A stretch of DNA of 32,825 nucleotides from Oscillatoriales cyanobacterium PMM_0008 (GTDB lineage: Bacteria; Cyanobacteriota; Cyanobacteriia; Cyanobacteriales; Aerosakkonemataceae): positions 1-32,825 of the forward strand of contig CASBRD010000260.1 in the NCBI GenBank assembly GCA_949128025.1. The letters run 5' to 3'. The notes below the pieces were generated by a model. It saw only the letters and a list, made by a program, of their open reading frames with translations. It made no database searches and had not been told where the DNA came from. Shown here piece by piece: positions 8,235 through 16,600 of the stretch. The position numbers were made by a program, and so were the translations under genes. Each line of letters opens with the position of its first letter. The stretch's first letter is position 1.

Positions 8235-9157
8235 TTAGCTTTCCTTTGTCTCATTCCCAGCCAGCGATTTTTGGGAATGGGCGATGACACTGATACTTCC
8301 ATCAGACTCCATAAATGCCAACTTGACCTCATTAAGCTTCTGCACGCCCTGCTTGCGAAGAATGCTCATCAACTCATCCTGGGTAATCAATTGCTGTGCC
8401 ATGTTGTCGCGCAGGATGCGACCGTTCATTACCAGGGGCATAGGCGGTGGGTTGAGGAAGCGCTGAAACCGGGGAATTTTATAGCCAAACCAGTTTAAAG
8501 CGTAGCTCCATAAGACGATCGTGCCCACCAGAATAACAGCATCTGCGATCGCAGTATAATTGCTTTTGACACTCCCACCCCTGAAGGGGATGGGATTCTT
8601 AAGATATTTCTATCTTAATACCCCTATTACTAGGGTTCTTGGGCGCAATCCTTTTGCCAAAAATGGCGGGTCTGCTATCCTTGCCTTTCAGCAAGCTCCT
8701 CAAGCGTAACTTCCCCTCAGTCCGAGGGCAGGTTTTAATGTCTTGTACTGACAACTGAATTGTAACGCAATAAGTAGTGGGAGACAATTAATTACACAAA
8801 ATTTTGGCTACAAGCCTTACCCAGTAAAGAACCAATATTGTAATTAATTCTGTCCGATTACTTAGAGCCAAAATTGGGAATTCAAAGCGGCTCAAGCCGC
8901 AGCGCAAGACCAACCCCTCTTATGGGTGGGCTTGCGGCGCGGTCAAATTCTGTCATCGCATTTTGGGCAGCTTCGGCAAACAGCACTACCACCAGCAAAT
9001 CAGAAATCCCCACCGTTCCTTGTTGGCGGTTAGGAAGAAAGCGCAGCACCGCAAAAAGCATCAAGTAAACCAGCGATCCGCGCACAACAAGTTCCGCTAC
9101 TGAGGTACTCGGAACGAATACCCTATACCAATCGACTTTAAACAATAAATCTATCAT
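8235..9157 (-). pseudogene. DUF421 (YetF-like) membrane protein gene, split by a 374-bp insertion
   Basis: The N-terminal part (9157-8942) reads MIDLLFKVDWYRVF... with membrane segments and LLVVVLFAEAAQNAMTEFD, typical for DUF421. The C-terminal part (8567-8235) reads KSNYTAIADAVILVGTIVLW and NPPPMPLVMNGRIL..., the cytosolic half of the same family. Removing 8568-8941 joins GAC to AAA in frame (…TEFDKSNYTA…) and gives a 182-residue protein, the normal size for the short DUF421 proteins. The insert brings in-frame stops: translation runs on to GLALRLEPL and ends at 8882. The product is thus truncated after about two membrane helices. The start ATG overlaps the pepP stop (ATGA), so the gene was translationally coupled to pepP. 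Its function is unknown in the family. Confidence 0.88.
8568..8941 (-). mobile_element. IS200/IS605-like non-autonomous element (MITE) inserted in DUF421
   Basis: On the minus strand the insert begins GCGCCGCAAGCCC and folds back with CTTGCGCTGCGGC, an imperfect left-end hairpin. It ends with CCCATCCCCTTCAGGGGTGGG followed by AGTGTC(AA), a right-end hairpin. It has no terminal inverted repeats and no obvious target duplication, and the 5' flank is TTTGAC. These are hallmarks of IS200/IS605 elements, which transpose as single-stranded circles next to a short 5' target. It is too short for TnpA or TnpB; a 62-codon ORF at 8787-8599 may be a relic of the tnpB 3' end or chance. The boundaries are those that restore the DUF421 frame; shifts of one base are equivalent. 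Confidence 0.75.
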
Positions 9158-10443
9158 TTCGGAACACCCGCAGTTAATACTTCATGTCCTGAATCAGTAA
9201 CTAACACATCATCTTCAATGCGAATTCCAATCCCGCGCCACCTATTATCTACCTCTGGTTGTCCTTCGGCTGGTTTCACATTAGGCGCAATATAAATTCC
9301 CGGTTCTACTGTCAAAATTTGTCCCGGTTGCAAAGTCTGCCAAGTTTCTTCGCCGTGCTTATACATACCAGTATCGTGAACATCTAAACCCAACCAATGT
9401 CCGGTACGGTGCATATAATAAGGTTTGTATTTTTCCTCTTTAATCAATTCGTCGATATTGCCTTGGAGAATTCCCAAATCCAGCATACCTTCTACTAGCA
9501 CGCGCACGGCAGTATCGTGAATTAAGTTCCAAGGATTACCAGGTTGGACTTGGGCTAGAGCTTGCAGTTGCGCCGACAATACTAAATCGTAAATCGTCTT
9601 TTGTTCTGGCGTAAACTTACCTCCTACTGGAAATGTGCGCGTAATATCGCCGTTGTAATAACCATAACAACAACCAGCATCAATCAGCAGTAATTCGTTA
9701 TCCTGCATTTGGCGATCGTTCTCGATGTAATGCAGCACGCAGGCATTAGCACCAGATGCCACAATTGAGGGATAGGCTGGCCCCACGCCGCCCCGCAAGC
9801 GAAAGATATGCTCAATTTCTGCCTGTATTTCGTATTCGTAACGCCCCGGTTGGGTAAATTCCCGTGCGTGGTTATGCGCCTCTACGGAAATATTTATTGC
9901 TTTTCGCATTAACTCTAATTCTGCTTGACTTTTTACCAATCTCATGGTATGAAGCACAAAGTTTGTGTCTTCAATTGCGATCGGGCCCGTACCCCGCTTA
10001 CCATAAGTTGCGATCAACCCTCGCCAATGTTTGAGAACGGTATCGTTGAATTTTTCATCTCGTCCCAGATGATAATAAATGCGATCGGCCTTTTCCAGAT
10101 ACTTGGGCAGCTTTTCATCCAATTCCGCAATAGAATAAGCTTCATCTGCCCCATATAATTCCTTCGCCGCTTCCACACCCACGCGGTATCCCCTCCACGT
10201 TTCCTTTTCTGGATCTTTCGGCTGGACAAACAGAACGAAGCGATGTTCTGAGTGATGCGGTGCCAAAACTACTACCGCTTCCGGTTCGTTAAACCCAGTC
10301 AAGTAGAAAAAATCGCTATCCTGTCGAAAATTGTATTCCACATCATTGTGCATCACAGCGGTTGTAGCACTGCGAAATATTGCTGTGCCCTTACCAATCT
10401 TAGCCATCAATTGTTCGCGACGCTGGCGGTATTCTGCTTGCAT
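9154..10443 (-). CDS. pepP: Xaa-Pro aminopeptidase (aminopeptidase P)
   Basis: Removes the N-terminal residue from peptides whose second residue is proline, in cytosolic peptide turnover. The 429-residue protein has an N-terminal aminopeptidase P domain (about 1-130, with FYYLTGFNEPEAV-type text: DFFYLTGFNEPEAVVVLAP) and a pita-bread metallopeptidase domain. Metal ligands are visible in LLIDAGCCYGYYNGDITRTF (two Asp), HRTGHWLGLDVHD (His), LTVEPGIY (Glu) and IRIEDDVLV (Glu). Length matches the PepP family. The stop codon overlaps the DUF421 start as ATGA, so the two were one operon. The ATG start at 10443 is supported by the family-typical opening YRQRREQLMAKIG. Confidence 0.95.
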   Translation of the reverse strand: MQAEYRQRREQLMAKIGKGTAIFRSATTAVMHNDVEYNFRQDSDFFYLTGFNEPEAVVVLAPHHSEHRFVLFVQPKDPEKETWRGYRVGVEAAKELYGADEAYSIAELDEKLPKYLEKADRIYYHLGRDEKFNDTVLKHWRGLIATYGKRGTGPIAIEDTNFVLHTMRLVKSQAELELMRKAINISVEAHNHAREFTQPGRYEYEIQAEIEHIFRLRGGVGPAYPSIVASGANACVLHYIENDRQMQDNELLLIDAGCCYGYYNGDITRTFPVGGKFTPEQKTIYDLVLSAQLQALAQVQPGNPWNLIHDTAVRVLVEGMLDLGILQGNIDELIKEEKYKPYYMHRTGHWLGLDVHDTGMYKHGEETWQTLQPGQILTVEPGIYIAPNVKPAEGQPEVDNRWRGIGIRIEDDVLVTDSGHEVLTAGVPK

Positions 10444-10614
10444 AATTGTTTAGCTTTGTTTTCTTTCCATTCTGCTAAAGTAGTTTACCAATGATGCCTA
10501 TTACAATGCCGATGTAATTTTGGGTTAGGAAAAATTACTGCCAAAAATAAGGGCGACCTCGATATGTATCTAGCCACTGACACAAAAAAAGTTAGGCGAT
10601 TTTTCCGGGTATTT

Positions 10615-10666
10615 AGCCTGCGAAGGCAGGCTTTGTTTGTGTAGCCGCGACTTTAGTCGTTAGGCT
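10615..10666. repeat. Double hairpin repeat after the MBL-fold gene
   Basis: Two adjacent dyads: AGCCTGC GAAG GCAGGCT (10615-10632) and GCCGCGACTTTAGTCGTTAGGC (about 10644-10665, CGACT paired with AGTCG). I recall very similar paired hairpins separated by TTTGTTTGTGT as dispersed repeats in filamentous cyanobacteria. The second ends right at the stop codon (10669-10667) of the MBL-fold gene, so they probably fold in its 3' untranslated RNA and may end transcription. Confidence 0.6.
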
Positions 10667-11446
10667 TTAAAATTTGTAACTGAAAACTTTGATCGCAGTA
10701 CCATTCGCTGGCAAATCAGCAGAACTGAGCGTAAAGGTATCGCTATTAGCCCTGAGTACCGTCATACCATCCATCAACTGTAGGAACTCGTCGAGAGACA
10801 CAATATCACAACTATCCGTATCAGCAGCTTGCGTGCGGTAATGGGTAGGAATCACCAGCTTCGGGTTAAGGGTTTGGATCGCCTGCTTTGCTTCCTGGGG
10901 CGTATAAGCCTTAGCTCCACCACCTACAGGGATGAGCAGCACATCGGGACGGCCCATCAAAATTTTCTGCTCAAGCTCAATCGGCGCAGCGGCTCCACCT
11001 AAGTGCAGGATATTGATTCCCGCTTGAGTCCAGCGCCAAGCTGTATTTGTCCCAAATTGGCGTCCGCCCAATCGATCGTGGTTTGTGCGAATGCCTTGGT
11101 ACTTTATACCGTTGTATTCATAAGCTCCAGGCTCGTAGATTATTTTGGGATTACCGGGCAGCCCTTCCACCGAGCCTTCATCGAATAACTGGCTGCTAAT
11201 CAGCACTACATCAGATGGTAGTTTAGGCGATCGATATTTAGCCGTACAGCCCAGCGTCCGAAATGGATTTACCAAGATGCGCTGATTATTACCAGCAAAC
11301 AAAAAGCAAGTATGACCCAGCCACTGCATCGACAGCGAGCCACCTGTCTGCGATCGATAACTTTGAAATCCTGAAGCCCAGGTAGTTCCTACAGCCGCAA
11401 GCAAACTTGCCCCAGCGTAGCGCATCAACTGTCGCCGTTTCATCAT
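10667..11446 (-). CDS. MBL-fold protein lacking the zinc-binding HxHxDH motif
   Basis: 259 residues that follow the UlaG-like metallo-beta-lactamase fold: WLGHTCFLF near 42-50, PKLVIPTHYRT near 195-205, and PVGGGAKAYTPQEAKQAI before it. Where active members have THxHxDH, this protein reads ISSQLFDEG (83-91), so both histidines and the last histidine are missing and only D89 remains. The usual HAGDTG is HLGGAA (148-153), without the bridging Asp. It is therefore unlikely to bind two zinc ions. The N-terminus MMKRRQLMRYAGASLLAAVG looks like a signal sequence or membrane anchor, so it is probably exported. It is the last gene of the DUF3285-ybeY-dgkA-trpG run, 63 bp after trpG. Its role is unknown. 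Confidence 0.82.
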   Translation of the reverse strand: MMKRRQLMRYAGASLLAAVGTTWASGFQSYRSQTGGSLSMQWLGHTCFLFAGNNQRILVNPFRTLGCTAKYRSPKLPSDVVLISSQLFDEGSVEGLPGNPKIIYEPGAYEYNGIKYQGIRTNHDRLGGRQFGTNTAWRWTQAGINILHLGGAAAPIELEQKILMGRPDVLLIPVGGGAKAYTPQEAKQAIQTLNPKLVIPTHYRTQAADTDSCDIVSLDEFLQLMDGMTVLRANSDTFTLSSADLPANGTAIKVFSYKF

Positions 11447-11509
11447 TTCTTATTGCGATCGATAATGGTAGATTGTACGCGATGTACAACAACTCACTTA
11501 TTCTAAGTT

Positions 11510-12097
11510 CTACAGTCGCTTGAGGAAATTTCTCAGTAACTGCTTCCCAGAAGTCGTCAAAATACTTTCTGGGTGAAATTGCACACCCTCAATGTGCGGA
11601 TAGTTACGATGCCGCACCCCCATAATCGTACCGTCATCAACCCAAGCTGTAATTTCCAGCACCTCTGGGCAAGTTTGGCGATCGATTACCAAACTATGAT
11701 ATCGCGTTGCCGTCAGCGGACTTTCCACCCCCTCGAAAACGCCAACCCCAGTGTGATGTACTGGAGAGGTTTTACCGTGCATTAGTTCTGGGGCAGAGAC
11801 AATATTACCGCCAAACACCAGACCTATGCCTTGATGACCCAAGCAAACGCCTAAAATCGGTAGCCTGGGACCAAGCTGTGCGATCAATTCTGGGGAAATT
11901 CCGGCGTCTTCCGGTCGCCCTGGCCCAGGAGAAATCACTACGCCAGCTGGTTGTAGTTCTTTAATTTGCTCCAGGGAAATTTGGTCATTACGGTAAACCT
12001 GAATATCAGCTGCGACGGGAAACTCAGATCCGAGTTCGCCAAGATATTGAACCAGATTGTAGGTAAAACTGTCGTAATTATCGATGACAATAATCAA
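11510..12097 (-). CDS. trpG: Anthranilate/aminodeoxychorismate synthase glutaminase component
   Basis: Class I glutamine amidotransferase that supplies ammonia to chorismate for anthranilate (tryptophan) or aminodeoxychorismate (folate); in cyanobacteria one protein often serves both. The 195-residue protein starts IIVIDNYDSFTYNLVQYLGE, has the oxyanion and nucleophile motif GVCLGHQ (C85) and the His-Glu pair in VQFHPES. I chose the TTG at 12097 because AGGAG lies 8 bases upstream and the conserved family start follows at once. A longer reading to 12226 would add 43 low-complexity residues that overlap dgkA and have no family match. TrpG and PabA cannot be separated by sequence here. It lies 23 bp after dgkA, the same order I recall from Synechocystis. 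Confidence 0.92.
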   Translation of the reverse strand: MIIVIDNYDSFTYNLVQYLGELGSEFPVAADIQVYRNDQISLEQIKELQPAGVVISPGPGRPEDAGISPELIAQLGPRLPILGVCLGHQGIGLVFGGNIVSAPELMHGKTSPVHHTGVGVFEGVESPLTATRYHSLVIDRQTCPEVLEITAWVDDGTIMGVRHRNYPHIEGVQFHPESILTTSGKQLLRNFLKRL

Positions 12098-12120
12098 AGT
12101 TTCTGCTCCTGACAGATGTT

Positions 12121-12657
12121 CTAGCGCAGAGTCGATTGAAGAAGCGCGATCGCGGGAGGCAGCAGAAGCGCCCCAGCCACCAGCACCGCTGCTAGCGCTG
12201 AAATTAATACAGCCCCAGCTGCACAATCTTTAGCAATTTTGGCTAGCTCATGATAAGTCTGCTTAACAGTCAAGTCAACAACCGACTCAATTGCCGTATT
12301 CAATAATTCCAACGTCAGAACTAATCCAGTCGTTATCCCAATCAGGGATATTTCCACGCGGCTTAAATGTAAAAAAACGCTCAACGCGATCGCCACAGCG
12401 CCAATAACCACATGGATGCGAAAGTTGCGTTGGGTGCCAAAAGCGTAACTCAGTCCAGCCCAAGCATATTTAAAACTAATCAGTAAGCTGGCGGCGACCT
12501 GCCATGCTAACTCCCTGTTTTGCAGTGGAACGCGATCGGTTTGGTTAGGAGTCTCTGTCGATATTTCCTCAGACATAGACAGGGAACTGGTGCCTACAAT
12601 TTTGCTGTTTTGGGCTTTTGTCTTTTTTGATGAAATTAGCTGTTCATTGAATTTCAT
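12121..12657 (-). CDS. dgkA: Diacylglycerol kinase / undecaprenol kinase family (DgkA)
   Basis: Small integral membrane kinase that phosphorylates diacylglycerol or undecaprenol with ATP. The core shows FKYAWAGLSYAFGTQRNFRIH, then membrane helices, the signature ELLNTAIESVVDL with the catalytic Glu and Asn, and AKDCAAGAVL before the last helix. There are three or four membrane segments and an unusually long polar N-terminal stretch (MSEEISTETPNQTD...). The start is uncertain: ATG at 12657 (178 residues) or ATG at 12576 (151 residues); neither has a good ribosome site. A TTG at 12726 would overlap ybeY by 38 bp and seems less likely. It lies between ybeY and trpG. Confidence 0.88.
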   Translation of the reverse strand: MKFNEQLISSKKTKAQNSKIVGTSSLSMSEEISTETPNQTDRVPLQNRELAWQVAASLLISFKYAWAGLSYAFGTQRNFRIHVVIGAVAIALSVFLHLSRVEISLIGITTGLVLTLELLNTAIESVVDLTVKQTYHELAKIAKDCAAGAVLISALAAVLVAGALLLPPAIALLQSTLR

Positions 12658-12688
12658 TGATTCAGCACACAGCGACAAAACGAATAAT

Positions 12689-13207
12689 TTAACTAGATTG
12701 ACATATCCTAACGCCGATAGTCTCAAGTAAAGTGGCTTGCCGATCGAGCATCTCGTTCAAACTATCTTCATCCGGATGATCCCAGCCAAGAAGATGAAGC
12801 AAACCGTGGGCTGCTAACCAAGCTAACTCAGTTTGCAAAGGATGACCCTGCTCTTGAGCCTGCCTTTGGGCAGTATCGATGGAAATAACTATATCACCCA
12901 GATACAGAGGTTCGGACTCTAGCATTTCATCTGGTTGGGGAAAGTCTACTTCTAAAGCCGCAAACGCCAGCACATCTGTTGGCTTATCTTGGTGACGGTA
13001 CTGAGAGTTGAGTGTCTGAATTTCAGCATCGTCCGTGAGGCGGAGGCCCAGTTCGTAGGTCTGAGATGGCGAGATATTCGGTTGCAAAGTTTCTAACCAA
13101 GCATCAAACCAGTTTTGCCAAGTTTCGGGGACAATCCCACTTGAGAAGGAAGAGTCCGAGATATTATCCTCCACGTTCACTTCTACTTCTACACCTAGTC
13201 TTCCCAT
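12689..13207 (-). CDS. ybeY: Endoribonuclease YbeY (16S rRNA maturation)
   Basis: Single-strand-specific zinc endoribonuclease that takes part in 3' end maturation of 16S rRNA and in ribosome quality control. The 172-residue protein carries the signature HGLLHLLGWDHPDED, with the three zinc-binding histidines in the H-x3-H-x5-H pattern. The preceding YRHQDKPTDVLAFAA and LYLGDIVISIDTA are also typical. It has no signal peptide. A GGA-containing ribosome site lies upstream of the ATG. It is 20 bp downstream of the DUF3285 gene and 31 bp upstream of the likely dgkA start, suggesting one transcript. Confidence 0.95.
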   Translation of the reverse strand: MGRLGVEVEVNVEDNISDSSFSSGIVPETWQNWFDAWLETLQPNISPSQTYELGLRLTDDAEIQTLNSQYRHQDKPTDVLAFAALEVDFPQPDEMLESEPLYLGDIVISIDTAQRQAQEQGHPLQTELAWLAAHGLLHLLGWDHPDEDSLNEMLDRQATLLETIGVRICQSS

Positions 13208-13227
13208 TCCAGATTAATTTCCTTTAC

Positions 13228-13446
13228 TTAACGAGTCAGGTAGGCAAGACCGATGAAGACGCCCAGCATCCCAATGGTGGTCAGCGCGAAATGTTTCAGG
13301 GAAATGCCCCGCTTTCGCACCATGTTACGCATTGCCAGCTTGACGTAAGTTGGTTTAGGTTCCCCAGCAGCAGGGGGTGTCGGTGGTGTTGTCGGATCGG
13401 CATCTGGATGCTCGGATGTTTCGGTAGGTGAAGATGGTTGGCTCAT
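13228..13446 (-). CDS. DUF3285 small membrane protein
   Basis: A 72-residue protein with a Pro/Thr-rich N-terminus (PDADPTTPPTPPAAGEP) and a C-terminal conserved part, KLAMRNMVRKRGISLKHFAL, followed by one membrane helix (TTIGMLGVFIGLAYLT). This is the cyanobacterial DUF3285 family, which commonly sits upstream of ybeY. Its function is not known. It is probably the first gene of the minus-strand run that continues through ybeY, dgkA, trpG and the MBL-fold gene. No strong ribosome site is visible before the ATG. Confidence 0.85.
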   Translation of the reverse strand: MSQPSSPTETSEHPDADPTTPPTPPAAGEPKPTYVKLAMRNMVRKRGISLKHFALTTIGMLGVFIGLAYLTR

Positions 13447-13636
13447 ATCTATTTTGGATTTTAGATTTGGGATTTTGGATTATAAAAGATAAAGAGGCAA
13501 GAAATTCTTCTTTATCAATGTAACAGTTTGTTTAGCAGTTAGTAAGTTGTGGATAGAAATGAGTCAGTCTGAGATTGAGGCTGATCGATCGCTCACTATC
13601 TGCTAGAGCAGTATTTCCCTAAAGAATGTTGAACCC

Positions 13637-16600
13637 ATGATAACTAAGCGACATCCTTCTGACTCGTCCTCTCCAGAAAGCACATCCGAATCGATCGCAT
13701 CTGAAGCGATCGACCCAGATCAGTCAGCCAAAACCGATGCCCCCTTTCCCGTGGTGGGAATCGTCGCTTCAGCAGGCGGACTAGAGGCATTCACAGAACT
13801 GATCGGCCATTTACCTACTGATACGGGCATGGCATTTGTGCTGATCCAGCATTTATCTCCTGACCACAAAAGTCTGCTGTCCGAAATTCTGGGCAGAGCA
13901 ACAGCAATGCCTGTGCGTCAGGTGGAAGACCGCATGATGGTCGAGCCAAACGAGGTCTACGTCATTCCGCCCAATACCCAAATGACCCTGATAGACGGAA
14001 TGCTACATCTGGCTCCCCGCCAGAAATTCCAGGGAAAATATCAGCCGGGAGATAAATTTTTTGAGTCCTTGGCAGTGGAGCGGGGCAATAAAGCGCTCGC
14101 CGTCGTGCTGTCAGGAGCGGATGGAGACGGTTCCCTGGGGTTGAAAGCAATCAAAGTTGCCGGAGGCGTGACGTTTGCTCAATGTGAAGCTACGGCAAAA
14201 TTTGACAGTATGCCGAATACTGCCGTTGCGACCGGAAATGTTGATTTTGTTTTGCCGCCTCAAGCCATTGCTGAAGAACTGACAAACCTCAGTCGGAGTC
14301 CCTTTCTCTTTAACTCACAGCCGCTCCAGGTCGCGAAAGAATTGCCCGACCTGGGCGATGCCATGACCACAATTTTTGCTCTGCTCCGGACAGCGACAGG
14401 CGTTGACTTCAGCCACTACAAACCAAACACCCTGAATCGACGACTACAGCGACGGATGCTGTTGTACAAGCTAGAAAACTTGGAAGACTACGCTGAGTAT
14501 CTGCAAGGGAATCCGGCTGAAGTTCAAGCGCTGTGTGAAGAAATTCTGATCCACGTCACCAGTTTCTTCCGTGACCCTGAAACCTTTGAACAATTGAAAG
14601 CCCTAGTTTTTCCCACGATTAGCCAAAACAAATCGAGCCCTACTCCGATTCGGATTTGGGTGGCGGGATGTTCAACAGGTGAAGAAGTCTACTCAATTGC
14701 CATCTGCTTGCTAGAGTTTTTAAGCGATCGAGCCACTGTACCGCCGATTCAGATTTTTGCCACAGACATCAGCGAAGCGGCAATCAGTAGAGCCCGGTCA
14801 GGCTTCTACTTAGAAACCCAGATGGAAACAGTTTCACCTGAGCGACGAAACCGCTTCTTTGTCCCTCTGGCAAACGGTGGCTATCAAATTAGCAGTGCCG
14901 TCCGCGAAATGTGTGTCTTTGCTAGACACAACTTAGGTGGCGACCCGCCGTTCTCTAATCTCGACCTGATTAGCTGTCGCAACGTGCTGATTTATTTATC
15001 AGATTCGTTGCAGGAACAGATCATGCCCCTGTTTCATTACAGTCTCAACTTAACTGGCTTTCTGATGCTAGGCACTTCAGAAAGCGTTAAAAAATCCTCA
15101 GACTTGTTTCGTTCAGTCAATGAACCATCCAAAATCTATGCGAAAAGATTGACCTTGACTCGCCCCTTGTTTTCGTTATCGACAAATGCTTACACTACTG
15201 TCAGCGTCAATAGTCAGCAGCGAGTGACTGAAAACATCGCCAAGAATTTTGATTTAGCGCGATCGGTTGACCAAGTGATCTCAAATCGCTACGTGCCTGT
15301 GTCTGTGGTAATTAACGACCAGATGCAGATTCTACAACTGCGAGGAGAAACCGATCCTTACCTGAAGCTTTCCCCCGGAACAACTGACTTAAACTTGTTG
15401 CAGATGGCAAGGGAAGGATTAGCGATCGTGCTTCGCACTGCGATTTATCAAGCCCAAACCGAAAAGGTTGCGGTTCGAGTCGAACAAATTAAGATGGAAT
15501 CGGGTGAGCGATCGATATTCCTCAATCTTGAAGTGATTCCATTCGGGCCAACGATCGTCAAAGATCTCTATTTTTTGGTGATTTTTGAAGCGGTTTCACC
15601 TCCGGTCATTCCCCTGGGCCTTGCTACTGGCGAAAGCCTAAAGCCATCAGACTTAGAGCTTGAGACTGTGCAGCTACGTCAGGCGCTGGCAGCCGCTACC
15701 CAAAGAGAACTCTCGGCTCAAGCACATCTACAAGCGGTGATTCAGGAACAAAACTATCTCAACCAAAGCCTGCGAGTGGCGAACGAAGAAATCTTATCGA
15801 GCAACGAGGAGTTGCAAAGCACGAATGAAGAACTCGAAACTGCTAAGGAAGAGATCCAAGCCACCAACGAAGAACTCTCCACCACCAACGACGAACTTCG
15901 CAACCGAAATCTGCAACAAAACCGAGACAATAGCGATCTAAACAATCTGCTTGCCAGCATCGGTATCCCCATCGTTATGCTGACCAATGATTTAAAAATT
16001 CGCCGCTTTACGCCAACGGCGCAGCAACTCTTCAATTTCATCCCCGCCGATGTAGGACGACCTTTCAGTGACCTCCGCGCCAATTTTGACGTTCCCAATC
16101 TAGAACCGATGATTTCGGAGGTGTTGGAAACGCTCAACACGAAAGAACAGGAAATTCAAACGCAAGCAGGTTACTGGTACAGCCTCCGCATTCGTCCCTA
16201 CCGCACTACAGAAAACCAAATTGACGGGGTGACAATGGTTTTTTTTGATATTGATGCGCTCAAACGCAATGCCGCCACGTTAGATTTAGCTCGCAACTAT
16301 GCGGAAACGATCGTAGAGACGGTGCAAATCCCTCTAGTTGTGCTAGATACCGATCTGCGGGTGAACACCGCCAATCGATCGTTCTACGAAATGTTTCAGG
16401 TTTCATCAGCCCTGGAAGCCGCGCCATCTTCCCTGTTTGGGACAGGCAATGGGCAGTGGAATATTCCCGAACTGCGATCGGTCCTGGAAGAGGTTCTGAT
16501 CAATAATATTCAGGTTCAGAATTTTGAGGTGGATCGTTATTTCGAGCAGATTGGGCAAAAAATAATGCTGATCAATGCTTGCAAGCTGGAACGCGAAGAC

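Noticed and set aside
8599..8787. 62-codon minus-strand ORF inside the DUF421 insertion
   Set aside because: No recognisable domain or ribosome site. It lies wholly in the non-autonomous element, so it is chance or a tnpB relic, not a separate gene.
12098..12226. N-terminal 43-residue extension of trpG
   Set aside because: It overlaps dgkA, has a low-complexity Ser/Ala/Gly sequence, and the family start with an AGGAG site fits the TTG at 12097.
15754..16140. 128-codon minus-strand ORF within the CheB/CheR fusion gene
   Set aside because: It is the complement of the repetitive Glu/Asn coiled-coil coding sequence and is Ser-rich only for that reason.
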